From positions 42,680 to 106,679 of the IMG/VR virus record IMGVR_UViG_3300043446_003513: 64,000 bases of DNA; one strand, 5' to 3'. Each line of letters begins with the position of its first letter. The stretch's first letter is position 1. Positions 20,060 through 28,012 of this stretch are shown piece after piece. This DNA comes from a virus. The translations under genes were made by a program, and so were the position numbers. The notes under the pieces are model-generated. The model had not been told where the DNA came from and did no database searches. It saw only the letters and a list, made by a program, of their open reading frames with translations.

Positions 20060-21858
20060 AATATCATCATGTTTTCTATTGAATCTTTTAAATGCTCTGG
20101 CATTCTTGGTGGCCTAATCATATTTTGCACATGCTCCTGCTCTCCATCTGGTTCTATTAAATCATTATCTTCAATTAAAGATTCATATGTATGAATTTTA
20201 ATTTCATTATTTCCATCAAATCTAGATCTGCTTATTGCATTATAAATAGATCCACACACCGCATCCGCCAAGTCCTTGGAACCTTTTCTTGGGTGGTCTA
20301 CTCTATCACGCATAATTTTTAACTGAAGTAATTCATCTATTAACAAGGGGATGTGCGGACCAATTAATCTTTCTTCTAAAACTACCATAGCCATATCGTC
20401 ATAATGTTTTTTAGCAACAGATAAAATTTCTGTGTTAATGCCATATTGTTTTAATTGCTGCATCATGTCATGAGAATTCCATCTGTCAAAAGTACAAACC
20501 CTTATTTTAAATCCTTTTGTCCTTAAAGATAAAATATAGTCTTTGACTTCTGTAAAATCAACAGACTTATCAGCTGTAGGCGTCCAATATCTTACAGCAT
20601 CAATTTCAACAATTGGTGCTGGCTGAGAATATGTATCTGTTACTTTTACATTTACCCACTTTTGAACATGAGAAAGAGAAACCGCACAATGGTCATGTTT
20701 TTGTGCTAAGTCAACATGCATAAAATATTCTTTGTCTGGATCTGGAACAAACCAGTTTTCAAATCTTCCAAATTGATCTATTGCTAATGACGTATTTCTA
20801 AATGCTACCTCAATTTTTTCTCTTGATTTAAAAAATGCATCAATTGCTTCTGGTGGCATACACGCAAATCTGCCAAGGGCGTCTGAAGAATTTTTATAAA
20901 AAGAAACTTTAAAATCATCTATGCTTCTGGTTGGATTAACTTCCCAGGTAGGTCTTTTAAGAGCGTACACCTTTGGAACTGCATATGAAAGAATATGATC
21001 TTCTTCCCATTGAATTTCAAATTCGTTACCCTCTACCCCATCTGGTAAATCAATATCCATTTTAAATTTATGCGTTCTTATCACCGTTTCTTTTTCTGCA
21101 ATTACTGAATCATAAAATTTTTGAATGGGATCATTTTTAAATCTTGGGAATGAAAGAAGAATAACCTTTCCAAAGTCGGGAAAACGAGAATCCACGGAGG
21201 CACGATACATATCATATATCGCATCTGCTGTTTTTGCTTGATCGTGTCCAGTTGTATTTTCTGTAGCAAATCCAGAAATTTCATCTAGAATAACAACAAT
21301 TACGTTATATCCTTCCCATGCTTCACGCTCAGAGTGGCCAGAATGAACCGTTATTGCTTTATCAAATTTTATTTCTGAGGCTTTATCTGTATACTTACCA
21401 ATAAACCATTCGGACTTTTCGATTCTTGTTTTAAATCCTTTAAAAAAAACATTATTTGCTTGCTGTGCGTTAATTGCAATATTTAAAATGTCTATTGCGT
21501 CTCCAGGGGGCTTTCCATAATATGATGCTGGATCTTTTAGACATAGGAGAAGATAAACTATATATGCAACTGCTATTGTAGAGCAATAATCTTTTCCAGA
21601 ACCTTTACCTAACTGAGCAATTACCTCGCTTGTTGTTTGCTTAAATATTCTTTTTCCTTCTTCTTCACCAAACAATTTGATTAGCGTAGATTCTTTATAG
21701 ATTTGAGAAGACTTTTCAATTAAAGTGTATTGGTATTCAGAAAGCGGTGGCAAAGATAGGTATCTTGGGTCGGTGACAAAGGTCCTTAGATCCACTGGTT
21801 TTTCATCAAACTCTTCGCCGTCCAATAAATCAATAAGGTCATCAAAATTAAGATCCAT
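20056..21858 (-). CDS. terL: terminase large subunit (600 aa)
   Basis: ATPase motifs: Walker A in AQLGKGSGKDY (about 81-91) and Walker B in NVIVVILDEIS (D192, E193), with a C motif region after it. The nuclease half has HVDLAQKHDHCAVSL, CTFDRWNSH and a final DLADAVCGSI, giving the three acidic metal sites of the RNase H fold. It drives DNA packaging and cuts concatemers. ATG 21858 overlaps the end of the oxygenase gene by 11 bases. Confidence 0.92.
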   Translation of the reverse strand: MDLNFDDLIDLLDGEEFDEKPVDLRTFVTDPRYLSLPPLSEYQYTLIEKSSQIYKESTLIKLFGEEEGKRIFKQTTSEVIAQLGKGSGKDYCSTIAVAYIVYLLLCLKDPASYYGKPPGDAIDILNIAINAQQANNVFFKGFKTRIEKSEWFIGKYTDKASEIKFDKAITVHSGHSEREAWEGYNVIVVILDEISGFATENTTGHDQAKTADAIYDMYRASVDSRFPDFGKVILLSFPRFKNDPIQKFYDSVIAEKETVIRTHKFKMDIDLPDGVEGNEFEIQWEEDHILSYAVPKVYALKRPTWEVNPTRSIDDFKVSFYKNSSDALGRFACMPPEAIDAFFKSREKIEVAFRNTSLAIDQFGRFENWFVPDPDKEYFMHVDLAQKHDHCAVSLSHVQKWVNVKVTDTYSQPAPIVEIDAVRYWTPTADKSVDFTEVKDYILSLRTKGFKIRVCTFDRWNSHDMMQQLKQYGINTEILSVAKKHYDDMAMVVLEERLIGPHIPLLIDELLQLKIMRDRVDHPRKGSKDLADAVCGSIYNAISRSRFDGNNEIKIHTYESLIEDNDLIEPDGEQEHVQNMIRPPRMPEHLKDSIENMMIL

Positions 21859-22435
21859 TAACTGGCACCTTAATTATTTTTCTTATATTGTTGCTATATG
21901 AGTATCTAACATCTGACAAAACTGGTTTTACTCCATGATAACAATGTTCTTCGGAGCTGTGTATAACTAAATCACCAGCATTTGGGTGATATTCTACATT
22001 TTGATTTGGATAATATATTTCTCCGCCATCAAAATTATTAAAATAAACAATAAGCCCATATACTGGAATTGATTCCTCTATAAAAGGCTCTCCGTCTTTA
22101 TATTTTTTTGAATTTTCAACAATTTTATTAAATGAATATATATCTGAATGTAGAGGCCATGAAGCACCATTTAACATTCTTATAAAAGAAAAAGCATCTC
22201 CAACAAAAAGTTTACCTGTTGTTAAATTATTTAATCTATTTCTTAATATCCTTAAAGAAGTGGTCGGTTGTGTATGCCAGTAGACATCTCTTTCTTCTGA
22301 TCCTACCATGGTCCAATCTTTTTCATCAAAAAACAAAATTTCTTTATTATAAGAATTTAAGTCTGTTTTGGATAAAAAATTTTTATAAACATATATGTCT
22401 TTTCCAAGTTGTACCATGTTTGAAACATCAAGCAT
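21848..22435 (-). CDS. 2OG-Fe(II) oxygenase, prolyl hydroxylase-like, between terS and terL (195 aa)
   Basis: HSD in WPLHSDIYSF, strand VYFNNFDGGEIYYP, NAGDLVIHSS, distal His in CYHGVKPV and Arg in SDVRYSYSNN make a full catalytic set. ATG 22435 has GAGG upstream and overlaps the terS stop. Both ends overlap terminase genes, so it is translated with them. This is an unusual place for an enzyme gene and points to a recent or selected insertion. Confidence 0.85.
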   Translation of the reverse strand: MLDVSNMVQLGKDIYVYKNFLSKTDLNSYNKEILFFDEKDWTMVGSEERDVYWHTQPTTSLRILRNRLNNLTTGKLFVGDAFSFIRMLNGASWPLHSDIYSFNKIVENSKKYKDGEPFIEESIPVYGLIVYFNNFDGGEIYYPNQNVEYHPNAGDLVIHSSEEHCYHGVKPVLSDVRYSYSNNIRKIIKVPVNGS

Positions 22436-22961
22436 CTTTTGCCTCTATAACAACAGCTTCTATAATACCAGTAATTTGAGAAAGTCTCTTTGCAACTTCC
22501 ATTTTACATTTAGGGCAGGTTGCAGTAACTTCTTTTAATATCCTTACAAGAATTTCTTGTTTCTTTTCTGTTTCAGAAATTTGAGTAGCCAGCTCTACAT
22601 TGTCTAAAATTCCTACTTCTTGGAGCATTCCAATTCTTTTAGACTCTATGTCTGCAATTAATTTTAATGCTGTGGCTTTAACATTAAGTTGACCAGCTTG
22701 GTCGGCATCCTCTACTGTTTTCCAGGCTTCTTTAATTAACATTGCGTAATGCTGATCGGCACCACTTATTGCTTCTTTAGCCCTATCTTTGGCACCAGAA
22801 TCATTTCTTACAACATTTTTCCACTCTTCAATATGTTCAAGAACTTCTGCTCTTTTGAATCCAGTTATAGTTGCTATTTGTGTTGGGTTGTTCCCCTTTA
22901 ATAATTCTTCAACAACCTTGTTCATCCGATCAAAATGGTCTGCTAACTCAATTTCTGCCAT
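22428..22961 (-). CDS. terS: terminase small subunit (177 aa)
   Basis: An N-terminal helix-turn-helix (NPTQIATITGFKRAEVLEHI) is followed by long helices and a C-terminal CPKCKMEVAKRL, a layout typical of small terminase subunits. Position one gene before terL supports the call. ATG 22961 is preferred because GGAAG lies at good spacing. It would recognise the packaging site. Confidence 0.8.
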   Translation of the reverse strand: MAEIELADHFDRMNKVVEELLKGNNPTQIATITGFKRAEVLEHIEEWKNVVRNDSGAKDRAKEAISGADQHYAMLIKEAWKTVEDADQAGQLNVKATALKLIADIESKRIGMLQEVGILDNVELATQISETEKKQEILVRILKEVTATCPKCKMEVAKRLSQITGIIEAVVIEAKDA

Positions 22962-23283
22962 AATCATCTTCCAGGCGCTCTATATCGCCCTCATCTAAAA
23001 AATCTCCAGTCTGAACCTCTATTAATTCTACTGGAAGATTGCCAGCCTCTAGTCTGTGGGAAACGCCTACTGGGATGTCAATACTTTGTCCTGGAGCCAT
23101 GACCTGTGGATGCCCGTTTAAGGTCACCAGAGGGCATCCTGAGACGATAAACCAATGCTCCGAACGATGTTTGTGCCTTTGATATGAAATGCGTCTCTTA
23201 GGCTCTATATAAAGCTTTTTAACCTGATACCCGTTAGACGAATATAAAACTTCGTAGTATCCCCACGGTCTTGTTTCTATCAT
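22948..23283 (-). CDS. mannose-6-phosphate isomerase-like cupin (111 aa)
   Basis: RPWGYYEVLYSSNGYQVKKL, then RISYQRHKHRSEHWFIVSG and IPVGVSHRLE, match the C-terminal cupin of type II phosphomannose isomerase / GDP-mannose pyrophosphorylase, including the metal His residues. The start is taken at ATG 23283, six bases after a TATAAT box (leaderless), rather than GTG 23289. It could supply mannose derivatives for the glycosyltransferase next door. Confidence 0.85.
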   Translation of the reverse strand: MIETRPWGYYEVLYSSNGYQVKKLYIEPKRRISYQRHKHRSEHWFIVSGCPLVTLNGHPQVMAPGQSIDIPVGVSHRLEAGNLPVELIEVQTGDFLDEGDIERLEDDYGRN

Positions 23284-23289
23284 AACCAC

Positions 23290-23318
23290 ATTATACTTTT
23301 AGTCAACTAAAATGTCAA
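23290..23318 (-). promoter_or_regulatory. full-consensus leaderless promoter with inverted repeat
   Basis: Minus-strand TTGACA (23318-23313), 17 bases, TATAAT (23295-23290), six bases to ATG 23283. The spacer TTTTAGTTGACTAAAAG contains TTTTAG/CTAAAA and resembles the spacer at 62254-62270. Confidence 0.9.
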
Positions 23319-23638
23319 TTTGAATTGGCTATTTTTAATAAAATTAAATATCCAATTAGATCATCTATATCATTATCTCCAGGAAATCCCTGGGCATTTT
23401 TTATCCTATTTAACTTATCATCAATTCTTACTTTTAATTGCTCAATAGAGTCTGCTTGTGAAAATAATCTAATTGGGCTTAACGCCGAATCTCCATAAGA
23501 TATATTTTTTAAAACTAAATTATGTGATATTTCATGACACATATTTACAATTTTATATCCTGATGGGGCGCCGCTGGCAAGGGTCAATAGGTCATTACAC
23601 GAAAAATATTTTGCATCTTCAAATACTGGTTTTAACAT
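23315..23638 (-). CDS. hypothetical protein, possible nucleotide-modification associated (107 aa)
   Basis: MLKPVFEDAKYFSCNDLLTL; the end RIKNAQGFPGDNDIDDLIGY followed by LILLKIA resembles the DUF1599/Nmad1-like 'D.L.DLI.Y..L' pattern, but the match is loose. ATG 23638 overlaps the preceding TAA, and GGAGG precedes it. Confidence 0.6.
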   Translation of the reverse strand: MLKPVFEDAKYFSCNDLLTLASGAPSGYKIVNMCHEISHNLVLKNISYGDSALSPIRLFSQADSIEQLKVRIDDKLNRIKNAQGFPGDNDIDDLIGYLILLKIANSN

Positions 23639-24381
23639 TAGTCCTCCCATTTAATTTTTGCTATATCTTCATGTATACTATAAGGAATCTGTTTTATCCA
23701 TTGATCATATCCTTCGTGCCAATTTTGACTTCCATATAAATGCTGCACTGCTTCATTATGAAAAATTCTCCAATTTTCAGATCCGTAAGAATAAAATTTA
23801 TATTCTTTTGCTTTGGGAAGTTCTAATTGTATCTTATCCATTTCAGTTAGTCTAGTATGTTCTGGAATATTTAAAGCATCCCTAATGCCTTTCGTCCAAA
23901 CTGCTGGCCCAGTAAGTTTATGAACAAAATGGTCCTCTGAATAATCTGGATTTTTAAATCCTTCTTTAATATTTTTTAAAACAGACTCAATTACTGGATG
24001 CTTTGGTGAAGCCGCAAATGTCCATTGGCAGAGGTGTACATCATTTTCTGGACATATAATCATGTCATAATCTTCTTTCATCCACGAAGATATTGGTTTT
24101 AGGCATAACGTATCTAAATCTGTATATACTCCTCCATAAACATATATAATCATGTACCTCCATAAATCTCCACGCATTACTCCAAGAGGTACATTGACAA
24201 ATATGTTAAACCACTCCTCATCAAAGTTTTCTCTAATAAATTTAGCAGCATCCATATCGCTCATATATCTATATTCATACTCAGGATTTAATTCTTGCCA
24301 GGTTCTTGCAACATTTTTCATATATGGACGAAGATCATCATAATCGCATTTATATGTTTGCCAAATTATTTTAGGAATCAC
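23638..24381 (-). CDS. GT32-like glycosyltransferase (247 aa)
   Basis: IPKIIWQTYK at the start and LWRYMIIYVYGGVYTDLDTL in the middle carry the DxD motif of OCH1/capsule-type sugar transferases that use nucleotide sugars and a metal ion. FAASPKHPVIESVL follows, as in the family. GTG 24381 with AAAGGA upstream is preferred because it gives the canonical start; a longer in-frame start exists. It overlaps the methyltransferase gene by 11 bases. Acceptor unknown: phage protein, DNA base or cell surface. Confidence 0.85.
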   Translation of the reverse strand: MIPKIIWQTYKCDYDDLRPYMKNVARTWQELNPEYEYRYMSDMDAAKFIRENFDEEWFNIFVNVPLGVMRGDLWRYMIIYVYGGVYTDLDTLCLKPISSWMKEDYDMIICPENDVHLCQWTFAASPKHPVIESVLKNIKEGFKNPDYSEDHFVHKLTGPAVWTKGIRDALNIPEHTRLTEMDKIQLELPKAKEYKFYSYGSENWRIFHNEAVQHLYGSQNWHEGYDQWIKQIPYSIHEDIAKIKWED

Positions 24382-25051
24382 CGTTAATCCTTTCATATAT
24401 ATCACTACAAACAAACCAGCTATCCCATTTAGAAAAATCTTCTAAAATTTTTACATATCCTTTTGATTCTAATAATTTATCTATATTTTCTTTGTTTGAA
24501 GTATAATTATGCTCAATTGTTATAAAGTTAAACTTTCTTGAAAAACTATAAGAGTTTAAAATTATAAATTCTGAACCTTCTGTATCAACCGACATATAGT
24601 CTACAGTTTCTGGAGCATTATATTTATTTAATAAATCATCTAAAGAAATAGTGTCTACCTCATATGCAACATTATCATTTCTTCTAGCGCTCGAATGCCC
24701 ATCTTGTTCTGCATATTCAGCAAGTCCTGACAAGCCCTTGCCACCATTTAATTCCCAAAATAACATTTTTTTATTGCTTGTGTCCGCAACACATTTTTCT
24801 TCTATAAAACACCTTCTATTATTTTTTAAACTTTGCACCCATCCAATCGCAGGTTCAGCTAATATACCATTCCAATTATATAGTTTTTCTAGCATATAAG
24901 TATTGCTGCAATCAAGCCCATCTGATGCCCCAAATTCTACAAAAAACCCTGGGCTATTCCCTTTAATAAATAGCGCAAAAAGATCTTGTTTATTTTGCGA
25001 GTACGGAAAATTATAATATTGGTAAAAATCTTCAAATTTTTTTAAAATCAT
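24371..25051 (-). CDS. FkbM-family methyltransferase (226 aa)
   Basis: SQNKQDLFALF, then GFFVEFGASDGLDCSNTYML is the SAM-binding motif I. VDYMSVDTEGSEFIILNSYSF is the FkbM signature (D..G.E). FkbM enzymes O-methylate sugars or polyketides. Overlap with the GT32 gene suggests a shared glycan-modifying job. Confidence 0.88.
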   Translation of the reverse strand: MILKKFEDFYQYYNFPYSQNKQDLFALFIKGNSPGFFVEFGASDGLDCSNTYMLEKLYNWNGILAEPAIGWVQSLKNNRRCFIEEKCVADTSNKKMLFWELNGGKGLSGLAEYAEQDGHSSARRNDNVAYEVDTISLDDLLNKYNAPETVDYMSVDTEGSEFIILNSYSFSRKFNFITIEHNYTSNKENIDKLLESKGYVKILEDFSKWDSWFVCSDIYERINGDS

Positions 25052-25194
25052 CTTTTTTTCATCAATCCAAAATGCTCTAAATACCTATTAATTGTCATAG
25101 CTGAAACGCCACACATCTTGGCTATCTCTGTAACACTTTTCTTTTCAGCTAAATATTTTTTAAATAGCCATTCTCTGCTTTGATATAACTTCAT
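25048..25194 (-). CDS. small helix-turn-helix protein (48 aa)
   Basis: REWLFKKYLAEKKSVTEIAK followed by MCGVSAMTINRYLEHFGL is a compact HTH closely resembling the N-terminus of HNH homing endonucleases and the 62-aa protein at 2631. ATGA overlaps occur at both ends. Confidence 0.7.
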   Translation of the reverse strand: MKLYQSREWLFKKYLAEKKSVTEIAKMCGVSAMTINRYLEHFGLMKKR

Positions 25195-25757
25195 CTTTGA
25201 GTTAACACCGTATTCGAATAATGTGCAATGCCGAATGCATCTGCAACATCAAAATCATCTAACTGCAAATTATATTTTTTATTAAAATAATCTACAGTTC
25301 TTTGTTTTCTGATTTCACGCATTTTATTTTTATACCATGAATCAGCATGTCCTGGATTTTCAAACCTAAGTTTGTCTTTCTCCATTTTTGTTGGGTTTTT
25401 ATTTCCAATGTGAGCTTGCCAAGAAGTAGGAGATATAGTAATAACACTAGCACCACTAGACATAAGCTCAGCAATGACGACACCGTAAACATATGATAAT
25501 TTTATCACAGCATCTGGTGATCTGACAAGTACCGCACCTTCTACAACAATGTAGTCTGATTTAAGTTCCATGAGCATGGCAGACATTTTAATTTTTGCGT
25601 CATATATTTTTTGATATATATCTGAACCAATTAATTCAATCTTGCCCCATTTTATTGGTTTATCATTTTCCATTAAACAAAAAGCTATTGAATTAGTAGA
25701 TGCGTCTATTCCTAAAACTCTATGAGCTTTTGTTTTAACTAAATCAACTAATTTCAT
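25191..25757 (-). CDS. RuvC-like Holliday-junction resolvase (188 aa)
   Basis: VLGIDASTNSIAFCLM (D18), YIVVEGAVLV (E73) and DDFDVADAFGIAHY (D170, D173) supply the four acidic residues of the RuvC fold. It would cut branched DNA before packaging or during recombination. Overlaps on both sides place it in the operon with the Cas4-like nuclease. Confidence 0.85.
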   Translation of the reverse strand: MKLVDLVKTKAHRVLGIDASTNSIAFCLMENDKPIKWGKIELIGSDIYQKIYDAKIKMSAMLMELKSDYIVVEGAVLVRSPDAVIKLSYVYGVVIAELMSSGASVITISPTSWQAHIGNKNPTKMEKDKLRFENPGHADSWYKNKMREIRKQRTVDYFNKKYNLQLDDFDVADAFGIAHYSNTVLTQR

Positions 25758-26022
25758 TTATCATGTCCAAAAGTTTATTTTTTTGTTTAATATTAGTTTT
25801 TTTATTACATGTAGAACATATATTAGATTGGTTATATCTGCTTAATTTAGTCTTACATTTTTTACACTGTCTAATTGCGCCATTTCTAATAGCTTTTTTC
25901 TCATAATATTTTTCCATTATTCTTTTGTTAGTAGCAACTCTGCAGCATTCGTCAGAACAATACTTTTGATTATGAGTCTTTGGCTCAAATTCTGTAGCAC
26001 ACTCCTTGTTATAACAAATCAA
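25744..26022 (-). CDS. double zinc-finger protein (92 aa)
   Basis: CYNKECATEFEP...KYCSDECCRVA forms one Cys cluster and CKKCKTKLSR...CSTCNKK a second. The linker is basic. It looks like a nucleic-acid binding zinc ribbon pair. It overlaps ruvC-like by 14 bases and the nuclease gene by 4. Confidence 0.75.
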   Translation of the reverse strand: MICYNKECATEFEPKTHNQKYCSDECCRVATNKRIMEKYYEKKAIRNGAIRQCKKCKTKLSRYNQSNICSTCNKKTNIKQKNKLLDMINEIS

Positions 26023-26795
26023 TTTTTAAATACCTCTAGTGGCTCTATTTGTACTGTTCCAGTCTCCATAGACCAACAAGCTTTTTTGGCTGGACAATAC
26101 TTGCAAACCGAACTTGATTTTGTATACGGCCTCATTGGGAGGTCGCCTTCTTTAAAGTTGTCCCAGACCTCGCACATCCAAATAAATGTATCCTCAATAA
26201 TCTTTTTATTTCTTGCATTCATTTGAATTGGAATAATTAATACTTCTTGAGTATTTTTATTTTCATACAAAAAGAAACCTTCTTTTACATTCATTAATTT
26301 CATATAAATTAAAAGTTGTATCAAATGGTTTGGCGATGGATCCATGGTGGCCTGTCTGGTGTCCCAAACCTCCTGCTTTGCAGTTTTGATTTCTCCGAGA
26401 ACTTCGGTTCCATCCCAGTCTAAAACTAGATCTATAAATCCTCTTATTGGTGGGTATTCATTTTTAATTTCTTTTTCTTCTTCTTTTAAAATTCCAATAC
26501 TACTAATTAATTTTTGTAATCTTTCATGAGCCTGTGTTCCCTGCATCATATTAGCCAAGGCTATTGAGTCTTGATCTTCTATAAACATAACCCCAGTAAA
26601 TGCTAGATACCAATATCTTGGACAATTTCCTTTTCCATATCCGATAGTACTAGGGCTAAAGGAATGCTTTGTTGTTACCTGATCTTCTCTTTTTGTTGCT
26701 AGGTAAGCTTCATCTAGCATAGAGGCAAACTTTTGTGGATCAAAATCACCTGTAGATTTTTTAAATTTTAAATTACTTACAATTTCTCTTCCCAT
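26019..26795 (-). CDS. Cas4-family PD-(D/E)XK nuclease with Fe-S cluster (258 aa)
   Basis: RGFIDLVLDWDG and VLGEIKTAK give the D...ExK active site. One Cys in GNCPRYWYLAF and three in CKYCPAKKACW complete the four-Cys [4Fe-4S] pattern of Cas4/AddB-like exonucleases. It probably resects DNA ends for RecA-driven recombination. There are no CRISPR repeats nearby. Confidence 0.85.
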   Translation of the reverse strand: MGREIVSNLKFKKSTGDFDPQKFASMLDEAYLATKREDQVTTKHSFSPSTIGYGKGNCPRYWYLAFTGVMFIEDQDSIALANMMQGTQAHERLQKLISSIGILKEEEKEIKNEYPPIRGFIDLVLDWDGTEVLGEIKTAKQEVWDTRQATMDPSPNHLIQLLIYMKLMNVKEGFFLYENKNTQEVLIIPIQMNARNKKIIEDTFIWMCEVWDNFKEGDLPMRPYTKSSSVCKYCPAKKACWSMETGTVQIEPLEVFKN

Positions 26796-27130
26796 TATGA
26801 ATTATATCGAACAACGTATTTGAGGGCATCAACTAGTTTGTCCAAAGCCTCCTTAACAGAGTAGTAAACATTCTTTTTATTATTATTGTCTGTTCCAGCC
26901 TTGTCCTTCATAATAGTAGAATATATTGAAGCTAGGACTGAAAATTTAGTAGACATTGCTTGCAATTCAATAATTAATTGTGGTGCTTTTGCGGCTGGGA
27001 CGTCTGGGTTCATTAGTAATTTTACCACAATTGATAATACTTTGTCTAAATGTTCATCTTTCATAAATTCATGCAAATCATTAAACTCTGTAATTTCACT
27101 TATTAATTCTAAAGTGTTTTTATTTTCCAA
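26795..27130 (-). CDS. hypothetical helical protein (111 aa)
   Basis: TTG 27130 directly follows the preceding TAA with AAGGAAAA upstream. All-helical: NDLHEFMKDEHLDKVLSIVV, then IIELQAMSTKFSVLASIY. A similar helical protein often precedes the Cas4-like gene in phages, but I cannot name it. Confidence 0.7.
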   Translation of the reverse strand: MENKNTLELISEITEFNDLHEFMKDEHLDKVLSIVVKLLMNPDVPAAKAPQLIIELQAMSTKFSVLASIYSTIMKDKAGTDNNNKKNVYYSVKEALDKLVDALKYVVRYNS

Positions 27131-28012
27131 TTATATTTTCCTTCCGTCAATAAAGTTTATATTTTTTCTATCATTTATTTCCTTTAACTTTTTTTCATCA
27201 ACATATTGTTCAAATTCCATATTTTTTATATTGCATAATCCTAATTTAAGATCTAAAGATGTTCTTATTGTATATCTTGGCCCACCAATTGGGTATCTTG
27301 CTGAATGGAAATATGGGAAAAAAGAAGGAAAAACAATTATGTCCCCAGCCTGTGGTTTATATGAAATTATTTTTTTGTCTAAATCTAAAAATTCTATTTC
27401 TCCATCATCATAATCATCATTTAAATAAAACATCATAGAAATTATATGTTCTGAATTTGTTTTTGTTGCATCTGTATGAAATGAAAGAAGCGGCCATTCT
27501 GAAGACTGATAATCATACTTAAAAAATGTAAGTTGTGAATGGTCTTCTGGATTGTTTAAAACACTCATTTTTTTTATTAATGAGAAGTCTGCTGGCCAAA
27601 TTTTACTTTCTTGATAAGTATTTAAATAGTCTGACAATACATTATATTTTATATTAATAATTTTTTCTAAAATATGACATTCAATTTCCTGTTTTGATTT
27701 TTTTAAAATATTTTCTTTTTCTGAAAAATTTTTTATAATATTTTTGTTTAAAGAAACATGATGTCCCCATTCAGAAAATTTTTTTTGATTAAATTCAACG
27801 CTATATCCATGCATTACAGATCCCCTATATAAATTTTTAAATGTATGAAGGTACACGGAATCTAATATATTTTTGTATTCTTCTTCATGATTACACATAA
27901 CTGTACAGTTATGAAAATATAATGATGAATCTAAAAGATCAATAATTTTTTTATCATAATTTAATAAATTTTTATAAACAACAACATGATCTAGCAATTC
28001 TTTTTTTATCAT
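27131..28012 (-). CDS. 2OG-Fe(II) oxygenase, prolyl hydroxylase-like (293 aa)
   Basis: HTD in LSFHTDATKT, MMFYLNDDYDDGEIEF, KPQAGDIIVFPSF, distal His in YFHSARYP and Arg in PRYTIRTS: complete. The N-terminal 150 residues are Lys/Asn-rich and helical. It overlaps the next oxygenase gene (ATGA), forming a tandem pair. Confidence 0.87.
   Translation of the reverse strand: MIKKELLDHVVVYKNLLNYDKKIIDLLDSSLYFHNCTVMCNHEEEYKNILDSVYLHTFKNLYRGSVMHGYSVEFNQKKFSEWGHHVSLNKNIIKNFSEKENILKKSKQEIECHILEKIINIKYNVLSDYLNTYQESKIWPADFSLIKKMSVLNNPEDHSQLTFFKYDYQSSEWPLLSFHTDATKTNSEHIISMMFYLNDDYDDGEIEFLDLDKKIISYKPQAGDIIVFPSFFPYFHSARYPIGGPRYTIRTSLDLKLGLCNIKNMEFEQYVDEKKLKEINDRKNINFIDGRKI

Noticed and set aside
22219-22479. 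Plus-strand frames opposite minus-strand genes (also 26886-27413, 45957-46373, 52923-53360 and others)
   Set aside because: They mirror well-supported genes, lack ribosome sites and have low-complexity or membrane-like sequences typical of antisense of AT-rich coding DNA.
25744-26795. Possible CRISPR-Cas locus because of the Cas4-like gene
   Set aside because: No repeat array, Cas1 or Cas2 is present. The neighbours are RuvC-like and RecA genes, so a recombination exonuclease fits better.
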